From assembly GCA_000827265.1 (NCBI GenBank), contig KN834955.1, forward strand, positions 1 to 15,511: 15,511 nt of DNA, read 5' to 3'. Shown here one piece after another: positions 1 through 9,333 of this stretch (positions are counted from its first letter, which is position 1; every line of letters starts with the position of its first letter). This DNA comes from Collybiopsis luxurians FD-317 M1. Taxonomy: Eukaryota; Basidiomycota; Agaricomycetes; Agaricales; Omphalotaceae. The notes beneath the pieces are model-generated. The model did no database searches and was not told the DNA's origin. It worked only from the letters and a program-made list of their open reading frames with translations. A program made the translations under genes and the position numbers.

Positions 1-256
1 AAATGGTTTCATTAGTTAACATAATGATAGTTATTAGTAAATATGCATAGTTTGAATGTATACAGACCTACTCCGCCCTTAGTTGACCAATGTACAACCC
101 ATTTATTCAGTGAACTAATGAAACTGAGCTAACAGGTGAATGCATTGGAGCATTTCAATGAGGTTGAACAATGTATTAGTGACTGGAGGTTGATGTAAGT
201 GATGAAAGTGAACTGTTGGGGGATAGTTCAGTGAAGGGAACTAGTATGCAGATTGA
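1..256. other. Region upstream of the Tnp2-like gene, possibly a broken N-terminus
   Basis: No open frame crosses this stretch. An in-frame TGA at 254-256 immediately precedes the first ATG of the long downstream frame. Short acidic, protein-like pieces can be read in two other frames (about 139-195 and 190-290). These could be remnants of the transposase N-terminus displaced by frameshifts, but I see none of the Cys/His pairs usually found at the start of this family. No promoter element or terminal inverted repeat could be supported. Confidence 0.35.
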
Positions 257-2872
257 ATGGTATACTCTAATGGGAGGTTCAGAGGGTCTAGAAAAAAATA
301 TGGTACCAAATTATGGACTTACCATCTGGTCAATGGCCAGCAAAAATGTGTTCCACGGTGTATATATACAACTACTTCATTTCAATCATGGCTTGAATCC
401 ATGCTTCAATGGCCTACCATTGACCAGTGTCTAAAGGAGAGTTTTGCAAAGACTCAAAACAACCATCCTACCCCAGGGGCAGATATGCATGATATATCAG
501 ATAGCCCATTTTGGCAAAGTATTAGGGACTTTCTCAAATCTGAATATCATCTTGTCTTTGCAACTTATATTGACTGGTTCAATCCACTGGGTAATAAGAC
601 TGCAGGTAAGTGCTGTATGCCAAGTCTAATCAAAATGATAAATAACAGAGATACAGGAAAATCCCGCTCATGTGGTGCTCTTGTGCTTTACTGCCTGAAT
701 CTCCCCCTAGAATTACAATTTCTTCAAGAGAATGTTTTTCCAGTATGCCTTATTCCACTACCACATGAGGCAACTGTTTGGAGCTTAGGCCATCTTTTGC
801 CTCATTTTGTTGAAGCTATTATGGAATTTAATGACCCTGGCCAAGTTTTGGAAACTTGGAGTCATCCAGAAGGAGCTTATGTTGCAGCTCGGGCTTATCC
901 CAGTATTGCTGATTTAATGGCCAGTAAAAAATGGATAGGATTTGGAAGTCCACAATCAAATTATTATTGTACCTACTGCAATTCTCATAGGGAAGATATT
1001 GATAATTTGGACTATGAATCATACATTCCAAGAGATACTGCTACAGTAAAAAATCAGGCCAAACAGTGGAGAGATTCAGTCATTATTGAGCAAAAACAGA
1101 AATTGCATGTACAAACTGGCATTCAATATAGTCCTATATTAGAAATTCCATATTTTGATCCTGTACAACATACTGTACTAGGTGTCATGCATAACAGGTT
1201 GGAAGGAGATGCTCAGTATCATTTGCGTGTATTATGGGGAATAGGCTGCCCAGATAGTCAACAAAAAGCAGGTGCAAAGGAAATGGCTGACCTTCAGCAA
1301 ATGGAAACAGAAGATGAAGGAGAGTATTCAGAAACTGATACAGAAGAAGCAGGATCTGAGCTTGAAGAGCTAAAAGATGAAACAATAAATGCCACAGATA
1401 CATCAATACCTGCCCACAGTGTACAGAATATTAACCTGAGTGATGGCAATACAACACCTACTCAGTCTCAATTCCCTCTAATAGGGTCATTCACTTCATT
1501 AGTTCTTCAATCAAGAGATTGGGATCTACTTGATATTGAAGATGCAGATGATTTAGACTATATTCCAAAATCAGCAGATATGTTTGACTTTACTGCACAG
1601 CAGCTTGGTCAAATCAGGCAATGCATCCAGAACATTCTTCTCCCAACTTGGGTAGAGCGCCCTCCTATTAATCTTGGTGAAAAGGAGCATGGAAAATTGA
1701 AAGCCCATGAATATCTTGTTTTGTTTACAGTCATTTTCCCATTGATTATTCCTGAACTTTGGAATGCTGGAGGAGATGATGACAAAAGACATTTGGAATG
1801 CTTTTTTCATTTAGTTGCATCTACCAACATTGCTATGTCTTATACTACTTCAGACTCTGAAGCAGACAAATATATTGAACATTATGTTCAATACCGTAAT
1901 ATAATAAAAAGTCTCTACTCTTGCTGGAATGCAGTACCCAATCACCACTATGGAATGCATATTGGGAGCTTGCTCAAGTTCTGGGGCCCACTTGCTTGTT
2001 TGAGTGAGTTCCCCGGAGAAAGATTAAATGGAGAATTTGCAAAAATTCAAACAAATAATCATTACAGTGAGTATGAGAGGTTATAATTGAATTTTTTATA
2101 TATATTAACTAAACAATGCAATTTAGGTGAGATGGAGCTGACAATGCTCCAACAATTTGGCTGCAAAGCAAATCTTACAATGCTCCTTCAAGACTCAAAG
2201 TTTGGGAATAATGGTGAAAAATCAATGGGTGATACAACCAAGGAGCTTCTAAAGATCTTAGCACCTCGCAATAACTCATATGATTTTCTGAGGGACCCCA
2301 CTCTCTTATCAAGTACAGAGGTTGCTACTTTTTTTATGAACAAAGAGAACTTGAGCAGCATTCATTATAACACTCTTCTTAATTATTTAAACAGTTCTGG
2401 AAGAGATTATCATGCAGCTGATGTTGAATACATCCGTACAGACTTAACTATTTCAATCCTCCCCAAAAGTGTTGATTTTATCAAGCAATTTACATTTGAA
2501 GGAAAAACATTTAGTATACAATCAAAATGGGAGGCAAGTAGTCATATTCAGTTCTATATCCCAGGCAGTTCCAGACAAACAGCAACTGGATGTATTCAAG
2601 AAATTTGGCAACTCCCACTTGAGTATAAAATGCACACTTTCCTTTTGATAAAGCAGCATGTATCTCTTTCTATATTTGACTGTGATAAAAATCCATATTT
2701 GAAAGAACCATGCTCATTTTTAAAGAGCAACCTGGTTCAAGACAAATTATCTGATCATACATTGATTATTGAACCAGTTCATATAATTTGTCATCTTGCT
2801 ATCCATAAGCGGCCAGCAGGAACATATGGAATCAATTGCAATACCATGGCAATCACTTGGTCACTCAATTGA
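257..2872 (+). CDS. Tnp2-like (CACTA-type) fungal transposase, two exons, N-terminus incomplete
   Basis: Probable DNA transposase of the Tnp2 family widespread in basidiomycetes. Exon 1 is 257-2066 and exon 2 is 2127-2872. The split codon AGT (2066 joined to 2127-2128) keeps the frame, giving about 851 residues. Family hallmarks seen are: a KKYGTKLWTYHLVNGQQ/VPRC-like start; a long central region with VFPVCLIPLP and a Cys-x2-Cys pair at 968-979; VMHNRLEGDAQYHLR near 1190-1230; an acidic low-complexity segment near 1280-1390; and a FPGERLNGEFAKIQTNNHY segment at the splice site continuing as EMELTMLQQ. The protein ends soon after an HKRPAGTYGI motif near 2805-2830. A plausible tail (SLPKDFEYNDGAALEIYEF) continues in the same frame after the TGA at 2870, so the terminal stop may be a mutation. 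The start at 257 follows a stop directly and lies inside the conserved region, so the true start is probably lost or on an unseen exon. Family assignment is from memory of conserved motifs. Confidence 0.8.
2067..2126 (+). other. Spliceosomal intron in the Tnp2-like gene
   Basis: Sixty nucleotides that begin GTGAGTATGA and end TTTAG, with a branch-point-like TTAACTAA about 20 nt before the 3' end. Removing it joins the two open frames at a codon boundary consistent with family order: the peptide reads NNHYS then EMELTMLQQ. Without splicing the upstream frame stops at 2084-2086, so the intron is needed for a full-length protein. Confidence 0.8.
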
Positions 2873-3640
2873 GGCAGACATTGAACTTACAGCTTGCCCA
2901 AGGATTTTGAATACAATGATGGAGCTGCTTTGGAGATATATGAATTTTTTACATTTAGTTACAACTGTAACTTCTTCTAACTCAGTCTGTTCTTTTCTGT
3001 CCTGTTCCATTCTATATTTTCTGAGAACTTTTCTAACTGAGAGTGTTTATACAGGGGTTTGAATATTTATAGAATACCATCTGTGATCTCTTTTACTTCT
3101 GCTCAGGTTAGTGGGCGCTTGAGCAAAAGTTCAGTATTATCTACAGATTAGCTTTATGAATTTACACTCTTAGTGTTACGTTTCAAAATTTAGCAATGAA
3201 ATTTGATTTTATATTTTGAATATAAAGCCAGTATCTATAATCACTGCAAGTACCAACAGGGAAGGAATTAGTGTGTGACTGAGATAACTGTGTAGCTTGT
3301 ACAATTACTTTTTTCAAATTTAATTCTACTAATTCCAATAGGTATCAATTTACATTGACTATTTTCATTCAGAAAGTAGGATTGTACCTAGCAGAAAATA
3401 CCAATTAGTCCCATATTGTTGGGTTTATTTTTTTAGAAATACAATTGCCTGGTGACAATGAAAGTCTGATACTTACTCTGAATAAAGTCAAATGATTTCA
3501 ATGGAAGATTGTAAACATTTTGATTGTTTTTAAAGGATTCCTATTACATGTTGCTAAGGCCGAAATAAATGAGAAAGTATTCTGGTATCAAAAGTACATG
3601 GCTGGCTATGAATGATAATTATTAAGTCATCAAAAGCTTA
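2873..3640. other. AT-rich stretch without a recognisable gene
   Basis: The first 100 bases probably belong to the decayed tail of the Tnp2-like gene; protein-like pieces in the same frame and in one other frame continue to about 2950. From about 2960 to 3640 I see only AT-rich DNA with short, unconvincing frames. It contains no sequence resembling the LTR at 11582, and no clear terminal inverted repeat or target-site duplication. Base composition changes abruptly to GC-rich at about 3641, which probably marks the start of the neighbouring retroelement. Confidence 0.6.
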
Positions 3641-3688
3641 AGCGCCGGTGAGACGGTGGGACGGCAGGAGTGCCGAGTTGCCGGTGCC

Positions 3689-5230
3689 ATGAAGATCCGG
3701 GTTCAGATCCAGATCAGCCGATCTCAACTGCCCTTCAAAGAGCCCTTCAAAGAGCTGACTACACTGCATTGAAGGCAGTTAATTTTTTACTGCCCGTGAG
3801 AATGCAGGCAGTGTGATTGGACTATGGAAATAATTCAGTGGATGAACATGGCAGACCAGTGTGGACCACCTACCTGTTACAGTGCACATTCCAGAGGATA
3901 TGTGCTCACCTCCATTGACCTTGTTCAGGTCAACACAGTAGCTGCATTTCTTGAAGGTGAAGTGTTGTGCTGGTTCTGAAATGAGGTCCAGAAAATCCCT
4001 GATGGATTTTCATCTAACTCAAATTATTTGTCATATTGCTGGTCATTTATGCAGGTAATAAATGGACTTTACCAGAGATTTGTTCATGAGGCATCTATTG
4101 CACAGGTGTCTGACAAGTTCAGTGCAGTACAATATGATTCTGATAAAGGAATTAAGAATCTGTTTGAGGAACTGTGAAGGTGGGCTGGTTGCATGTCCAC
4201 ACCGCCGGATATGTATTTTGTTCAAGAAACAAATACTGCTGAAGATGCCTGATGGCATGTTCAAGAATCTAACTGAAATAAAGGAAGTTAATGCTGAATT
4301 GTCAATGATTCAGGAAATAATGGAAGCGGCAGTGACTTACGAAAAGAGTTACTGCACAGGAAAGTGGTACGCTAAAGCCAGAAGCACTGAACATGGTCAG
4401 TGTAACCATAATGATCAACAAAGTAAAGAAGACTCACACAGGAAGTCTTCCAGACATCCAAATAGCTGATACCCAAAATGCAGGCAGGTCATTGACCAAA
4501 GCCAATATAGTATACCTGATCACCAAGCATTCTGCAACCAAGAATGCAAGGAATGTAACGACTCTGGACACCATGACCACAGCAAAGACTGTGGTTCCTC
4601 TGACCAGGAGTGGCCTGGTGTATGCTTCAACTGTGGTAAACCTGGACACTGGAGTGGTAGTTCACTCTGCGAAAAGTCAACATCAACTTCCAGGAATGGG
4701 AACCCTAAGATTCACCAAAACCATCCCAAACTATATCGTATTGCAGAAGAAGTTGAGAAAGATGGTGAATGCCTATTTCGGATGGTAGAATCCACAGAAG
4801 ATGAAGCAGAACAGTCCAATGAGGAAGTCCTCACCAGATATGGTGATGTGTCATCCAATGTAGATTCCACCAAGGAATCAGAACCTGATCAATGGGGAGG
4901 TTCTCAATATGACAGTGATGCAGCAGATGATGAGTATTTGCACTCACCGTCTCCAGGATCACTGTCCTCACATGATGATGCACCTGCAGAATGCATGGGA
5001 CATATGTGTGACTGGGACTCCTTCACATATCATTGGAAAAATGAACTGGATGAACATTTCAGTGCACTCATTGATGACCATGAGCCTGGGACCATACCTC
5101 AGGTGGCAACAGATACACCAATAGAGGTATCTGATCTGGATTATACGGAATATCTCTGTTCAATGCAACCCATTGTGGATGGTGGGTATAAGGCTTCAGT
5201 CAAACCAGAAAAGTTGAATTTGGAATGCAC
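3689..5230 (+). pseudogene. gag: Gag (capsid/nucleocapsid) of the Gypsy element, broken
   Basis: Remains of the structural gene of the retroelement. From about 3745 the peptide LQRADYTALKAV, then LPVRMQAV and DEHGRPVW, is recognisable, followed by VTVHIPEDM and VNTVAAFLEGEVL, which are typical fungal Gypsy gag sequence. The reading moves between frames (about 3873, 3917 and 4226) and carries TGA stops at 3814, 3977, 4175 and 4467. From about 4230 one frame runs through two zinc knuckles of the pattern Cys-x2-Cys-x4-His-x6-Cys, at 4545-4592 and 4623-4670, which in this family package RNA in the particle. An acidic Ser/Asp-rich spacer follows (about 4782-5200) and leads to the protease. The exact start is uncertain; the ATG at 3689 is the first candidate in the leader. 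Confidence 0.7.
3731..3754 (+). repeat. Tandem 12-bp duplication at the gag 5' end
   Basis: The 12-mer CCCTTCAAAGAG occurs twice in direct succession (3731-3742 and 3743-3754). It lies at the start of the recognisable gag reading frame and its length is a multiple of three, so it would add four codons without shifting the frame. It looks like a local slippage or duplication event. Confidence 0.85.
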
Positions 5231-5738
5231 CAGTCAATGTCCTCAGTGAACAGCTGAGGAAAATTGATGCCTTAGTGCCTTTATTGAGATAAATGGTGTT
5301 GATGCATTCATGCTATTTGACAGCAGTAGTACCACTGATGCCATTAGCCCTGACTTTGCATGAGTTGGACACCTGAAGGTTTTCCAACTTGAGAACCTGG
5401 TTACATTGCAGCTGGGAATGAAAGGAAGTTGTTCCTGTATATCCTTTGGTTGTATTGCACCATACCACATTCAAAGTAATAAACACAGTGATGTGGCTGG
5501 GAAAGATTATTTTGACATAGCGAATGTTGATCATTACGATGCTGTTGTTGGTACTGTGTTCATGTGGAAGCACAGAATTGCTCTGGACTTTCAGCACAAT
5601 GCCATCAGGTTGAATGGAGACAAGATACCTACCTTGTCTGAAGGGGAGGAAACTGTGGAATTGGCCTGCAGATACACCAAAACAGTTTCAAGCACCATCC
5701 ACATTAAGGATGGCAAAGAAATCCCTGTAAAAGAATGA
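5231..5738 (+). pseudogene. Retroviral-type aspartic protease domain, catalytic motif altered
   Basis: Protease that would cleave the Gag-Pol polyprotein. The segment VLSEQLRKIDALVP (about 5239-5280) lies in another frame, so a frameshift separates it from the next part. From 5280 the frame reads FIEINGVDAFMLFDSSSTTDA, where the family has the active-site triad Asp-Ser/Thr-Gly. Here it is Asp-Ser-Ser (5319-5327), a change explained by a single G to A in the Gly codon. An in-frame TGA at 5361 follows, at an expected Arg. Downstream come DYFDIANVDHYDAVVGT (about 5506-5556) and IALDF, the usual second half of the fold. The domain is recognisable by order and motif, but it cannot be active as it stands. 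Confidence 0.75.
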
Positions 5739-6239
5739 CCACATAAATATGGTGTGGCAAAGAATAATAAGTGACTACCTGATGGTGGCACAGAACAAGC
5801 CCATTCTGATAGAGCATCACCACTGTGGTCCAGACTCTCACCTACAATTGAGGATGAGATCAACAAAGACCATATTAAAAGTATAAACTCACTTAATAGA
5901 AACCTACCTGTGCTATTAGCACCGGAAGACACTATCTCAATTGACAATATTGAGGCTTTAATTGATGAAACTGATAAAGGATCTTACTCAGACCCTAATT
6001 ATAACAAATGCCTGCATGAAGTAGGCAGAATAGTAGAGGAATTCCAACAGGAGGAATTCGCCAGGATACATACCGATGAATCAATTTCAACCTCAAAACC
6101 ATCACCAAATGTGGTAGAAACTATGAATGCTGTGTCAGAGCAGTTTAATGAAAAACTAAAGAATGATTCACCATTCTTTAAGCAAACTGAATATACTGAA
6201 AAGGATATACTGCAGCTACAAGGATTCCAATAGGCAGTA
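5739..6239 (+). pseudogene. Protease to reverse transcriptase linker of pol
   Basis: Same frame as the protease half, interrupted by TGA at 5736 and 5772 and then open from 5775 to 6230. The peptide is acidic and polar and includes ALIDETDKGSYSDPNY and RIVEEFQQEEFARIH. No catalytic motif is expected here; in related elements this is a variable spacer in front of reverse transcriptase. A TAG at 6231 lies close to a frameshift, because the following conserved sequence (LRAQLSEKI, from about 6270) continues in another frame. Confidence 0.55.
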
Positions 6240-7100
6240 CAAACTCTATAAGCCAAGATGCCCCAATTCACTCAGGGCACAGTTAAGTGAAAAAATTGTG
6301 CATTATACCTGCACAGGATGGTGGAAACTGATGCCTGTAACCCAGGCATCACCTATGCTATGTTTACCTAAAAAGGATGGTACACTAAGTGTACCATTGA
6401 CTGCTGTGAGCAAAATGCAAACACAGTAAAAGATGTGACACCTTTACCTGATCAAGATGCTATCTGTATGGATGTAGCACATAGAAAACTCTGTTCAAAG
6501 ATTGATTTATCAGATGCATATGAACAAGTACGCATTGTAGCAGAAGATATCTGGAAAACAGTGTTCACCACTGTAAGTGGTACATTCATTAGTACAACAA
6601 TGTGGCAAAGTGACTGCAATGCACCTTCTACATTCCAAAGGTTAATGAATACAATATTCCAAGATTACATTGGAGTATTCATGCATGTATACCTTGATAA
6701 CATCTTCATATTCAGTGACACAATTGAGGAATGTGAGGAACACTTACAATTAGTGTTTGATAAGTTGCGAGAGCAACATTTGTACCTAAAAGCAAGTAAG
6801 GTACAATTATACACTGAAGTCATGGATTGCCTTGGACATATTATTGATGAAAAGGGTCTGCATGCTGATGCAGACAAACTTGAGAAGATCTGTAACTGGC
6901 AAAAACTGAGAAACTACAATGACATTCAGAAAATTCTCAGATTAGTTAACTACCTAGCATACTTCTTACCTGATGTGTCCTTGTACATGATGCCACTTTC
7001 AGAAATGTCACAAAATAATCAGCCATTCTTCTGGCATCCTATCCATGATTCATGTTTCCAGAGGATCAAGGACATGTGTTGTCATGTCCCAATCCTATGA
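6240..7100 (+). pseudogene. pol: Reverse transcriptase domain of pol, YLDN in place of YLDD
   Basis: RNA-directed DNA polymerase of the Gypsy element. Block order is complete: RAQLSEKI then TGWW (about 6270-6330), MLCLPKKDGTL (about 6355-6390), a frameshift near 6385, then the frame at 6435 with TPLPDQDAI, KIDLSDAYEQVRI, FTT.SGTF, NAPSTFQRLMN, and VYLDNIFIFSD at 6687-6719. The family motif Tyr-x-Asp-Asp binds the two metal ions; here the second Asp codon is AAC (6699-6701), a G to A change that abolishes catalysis. The block LGHIIDEKGLHAD (about 6829-6867) and the thumb or connection segment follow. The frame ends in TGA at 7098, which sits where relatives read through into RNase H. Confidence 0.85.
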
Positions 7101-7475
7101 CCAATCAACCTGAAGGTTGAACTACCTATATGGGTAGTCTGTGATGCATCTGTATCAGGTGTTGGGGCCTTGTATGGACAAGGAGAATCTTGGGAAACTT
7201 GCTGACCAGCAGGTTTCATGTCTAAGAAGTTTACTGACGCACAAAGGAATTACTGGGTATTTGAATGCAAAATGTTGGCAATACTAGAGGCATTGCTAAA
7301 ATGGGAAGATAAACTAATCAGTTACAAGGTACATATTGTAATGGACCACAAGGCACTTACTTTCTTCCAAATGCAAAAGTGTTTGAGTAGCCGCCAAATG
7401 TGGTGGATGGAATACCTTGCTCATTTTGATCTTGACATAACCTACATCAAGGTATAACTAACTGAGTTGTGGATG
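7101..7475 (+). pseudogene. RNase H domain of pol
   Basis: Continues in the reverse transcriptase frame after the TGA at 7098. It reads IWVVCDASVSGVGALYGQG (first Asp at about 7140), then an in-frame TGA at 7203, PAGFMSKKFTDAQRNY, then an FECKMLAILEALLKW segment and VMDHKALTFF (about 7336-7365), with LSSRQMWWMEYL after it. This is the usual order of the Gypsy RNase H, which degrades the RNA strand during reverse transcription. A frameshift at about 7450-7455 moves reading to another frame, in which TGA at 7463 and the peptide DVLLHYYESD follow. Confidence 0.8.
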
Positions 7476-8700
7476 TACTTTTGCATTACTATGAAAGTGA
7501 CTTTGATACAGAAGTCCATGCCCCTTCTGACTACATTAATGCTGATGCTAGATTGGACAAACTAGGAGAAGACCTACCTATTAGTAGGAAAGAAGAGGTA
7601 GTTGCAGTGTTTGAGTGACTACAAGCACAGTGTGAGGTTCGTGACTTCATCAAAGAAAGGGATAAAGAAGCTCATGAGCTAGAAGTTGCTTGTGAGCCAG
7701 CTGTCCCCAACATGGTCCATGACGGGCCTAACCCTACAGTGTTTGAATCAAGAAACAATGATGCAAAAGGAAAGGACTTTCATTCCATTATTGAATCTGA
7801 CTCAGATTTTGTGTCAGACATCAAGGGTTCATATGTGAATGACACCCTCTTCAGTAAGATATTGAAGTCGCCAGAGGACCATCCTAGATTTGACAGACTA
7901 ATATGGACAAAAAATATAAACGGGAACAATGTACTTTGTGTTCCTGAATCCCCAAAGGGTACCCACTCATTGTGAGGGTTGATATTAGAACAAGGTCACC
8001 AAAGTGTTGGCCACTTTGGTCCGCAGTGGACAGTGGATTATATTTGCCGATGGTACTGGTGGCCAAGAGTCTATGGCATGTGTGATCAATTTTGCAAATC
8101 TTGCGAGAATTGCCATAGAGCGAAAGGATCATACCAGAAACCTACTGGTAAATTACATCCCCTGCCCATTCCAACATGCCCTTGGCAATCTATTGGGATG
8201 GACTTCATTGGTCCATTTCCTGAGGTGAATGGTAAGAACTACCTGTGGGCTGTCATTTGCCAACTCACCTTGCAAGTGCACCTGATTCCATGTAACATAA
8301 AAGACACAGCTACAGATTTGTCATTGAGGTACATGCAGGAAATAGTCAGATTGCATGGCTTACCTGAGTCAATAGTGTCTGACTGTGACCCTAAGTTTAC
8401 CTCCATATGGTGGAGGGAGCTGCACCGACTGCTAGGTGCAAAGTTATTGATGTCAACATCATTCCATCTGCAAATGGATGGACTCACCAAATGAATGAAT
8501 CATTCCATTGCACAAATATTTCATAGCGCAATTCAAGCTGACCAGCACAATTGGTTGGTCAAGGTGCCTTATGTAGAATTCTCGCTGAACTCGAGTATCA
8601 GTGAATTGACCGGGTTTGCACTGTTCAAGTTGACATACAGTTATGTACTGTCTATGTTACTGCAGGTGCAGAAGGCCAATGCAGCACCCCCGGGCATCTG
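7476..8700 (+). pseudogene. Integrase domain of pol, HHCC zinc finger and D,D35E core with E to K
   Basis: Enzyme that would insert the cDNA into the genome. After a linker with TGA at 7616 and 7973, the zinc-binding part has His at 7997, His at 8012, Cys at 8102 and Cys at 8111 (GHQSVGHFG and CENCHRAK). The catalytic core shows Asp at 8201 (MDFIGPFP) and Asp at 8381 (SDCDPKF). Thirty-five residues further on, at 8489, where the family has Glu in a TER motif, the codon is AAA (Lys), followed directly by TGA at 8492 in place of Arg. The Arg of the SDRDPKF motif is TGT (Cys). After the stop the frame continues with IAQIFHSAIQADQ, KVPYVEFSLNSS and ELTGFALF. Spacing and motif order make the domain call firm. 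Confidence 0.88.
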
Positions 8701-9297
8701 AGCATTTGGGTTCCAGGCCATGCAATGCCTATTTGATGCACATGACACAATTATTAAGTTGCGCATATTCCAAATGCATCACGAAACAAACGGTGTGGTG
8801 CAGAACCTGAAATTGAGAAAGGTTCATTAGTGTATCTGTCAACAAAGAACCTAAACCTGCCTAAAGGATGAGCTACCAAACTCGTCCCCAAATTTATGGG
8901 TCCATACAGGGTGCTGGAGGCATACCCTGAATCCTCCACCTATGCCCTCAAACTCCCATCCCAACTTCACAGTTGTAGATTGCATGACTGTTTCCATGTC
9001 AGTTTACTATGACCCTACATAGAAACTGACATTATCCTCTTCCCTGACTGTTCCAAACCCGAACCCTACAACTTTGGCATGCCAGAAGATGCTGAGGAAT
9101 TTATGGACTCAATATGAGCCCACAAATGGGAAGGAAAGAAGGTGATGTTCAAGGTTTGGTGGTCCCTAGGTGATATTACTTGGGAAACCTACAACATGGT
9201 AAGGAAGTTAAAGGCACTGGACAATTATTTTGCTGTCCAAAATGTCTCTAAGTGGCAGGAGTTACCTAAATTGACACATGTCCAATGTCACTGTTGA
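8701..9297 (+). pseudogene. C-terminal integrase tail with chromodomain-like segment
   Basis: Frame 8702 reads AFGFQAMQCLFDAHDTII. A frameshift near 8790 then moves reading to the frame with PEIEKGSLVYLSTKNLNLPKG, LVPKFMGPYRVLEAYPESS and LHDCFHVSLL, the SH3-like GPY/F part of Gypsy integrases (about 8806-9009). Then come HKWEGKKVMFKVWWSLGDITW and ALDNYFAVQNVSKWQELP (about 9121-9270), which resembles a chromodomain: a W..G...F.V.W pattern followed by W and a helix. Chromodomains in this group direct integration to modified chromatin. TGA stops at 8869, 9010 and 9115 all replace probable Arg codons, and the terminal TGA is at 9295. Confidence 0.75.
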
Positions 9298-9333
9298 TTG
9301 CGATGTTGAAAATCTTAAAATCTTGATTTCATT

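Noticed and set aside
1571..1810. Minus-strand open frame inside the Tnp2-like gene
   Set aside because: Antisense to a conserved coding exon, no recognisable motif.
257..2872. Assignment of the first transposase to the KDZ (Kyakuja-Dileera-Zisupton) group
   Set aside because: The expected CxC-type zinc motifs and KDZ catalytic context are not seen; the motif set fits the Tnp2 family better.
2796..3062. Open frame overlapping the Tnp2-like gene end
   Set aside because: Its first half overlaps the transposase in another frame and its second half is AT-rich. At most a short piece near 2865-2905 may be frameshifted transposase tail.
3583..3594. TGGTATCAAAAG as a primer-binding site complementary to initiator tRNA-Met
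   Set aside because: It resembles the known TGGTATCAGAGC type but is not preceded by any recognisable 5' LTR and lies in AT-rich DNA before the leader. A chance match is likely.
4434..6271. Minus-strand open frames across gag, protease and linker
   Set aside because: They are antisense shadows of recognisable gag-pol frames with no motifs of their own.
3745..9297. TGA recoded as an amino acid, or programmed readthrough, in gag-pol
   Set aside because: The frame is also broken by several shifts and the catalytic residues are replaced, so ordinary decay explains the stops. Neighbouring genes use TGA as a normal stop.
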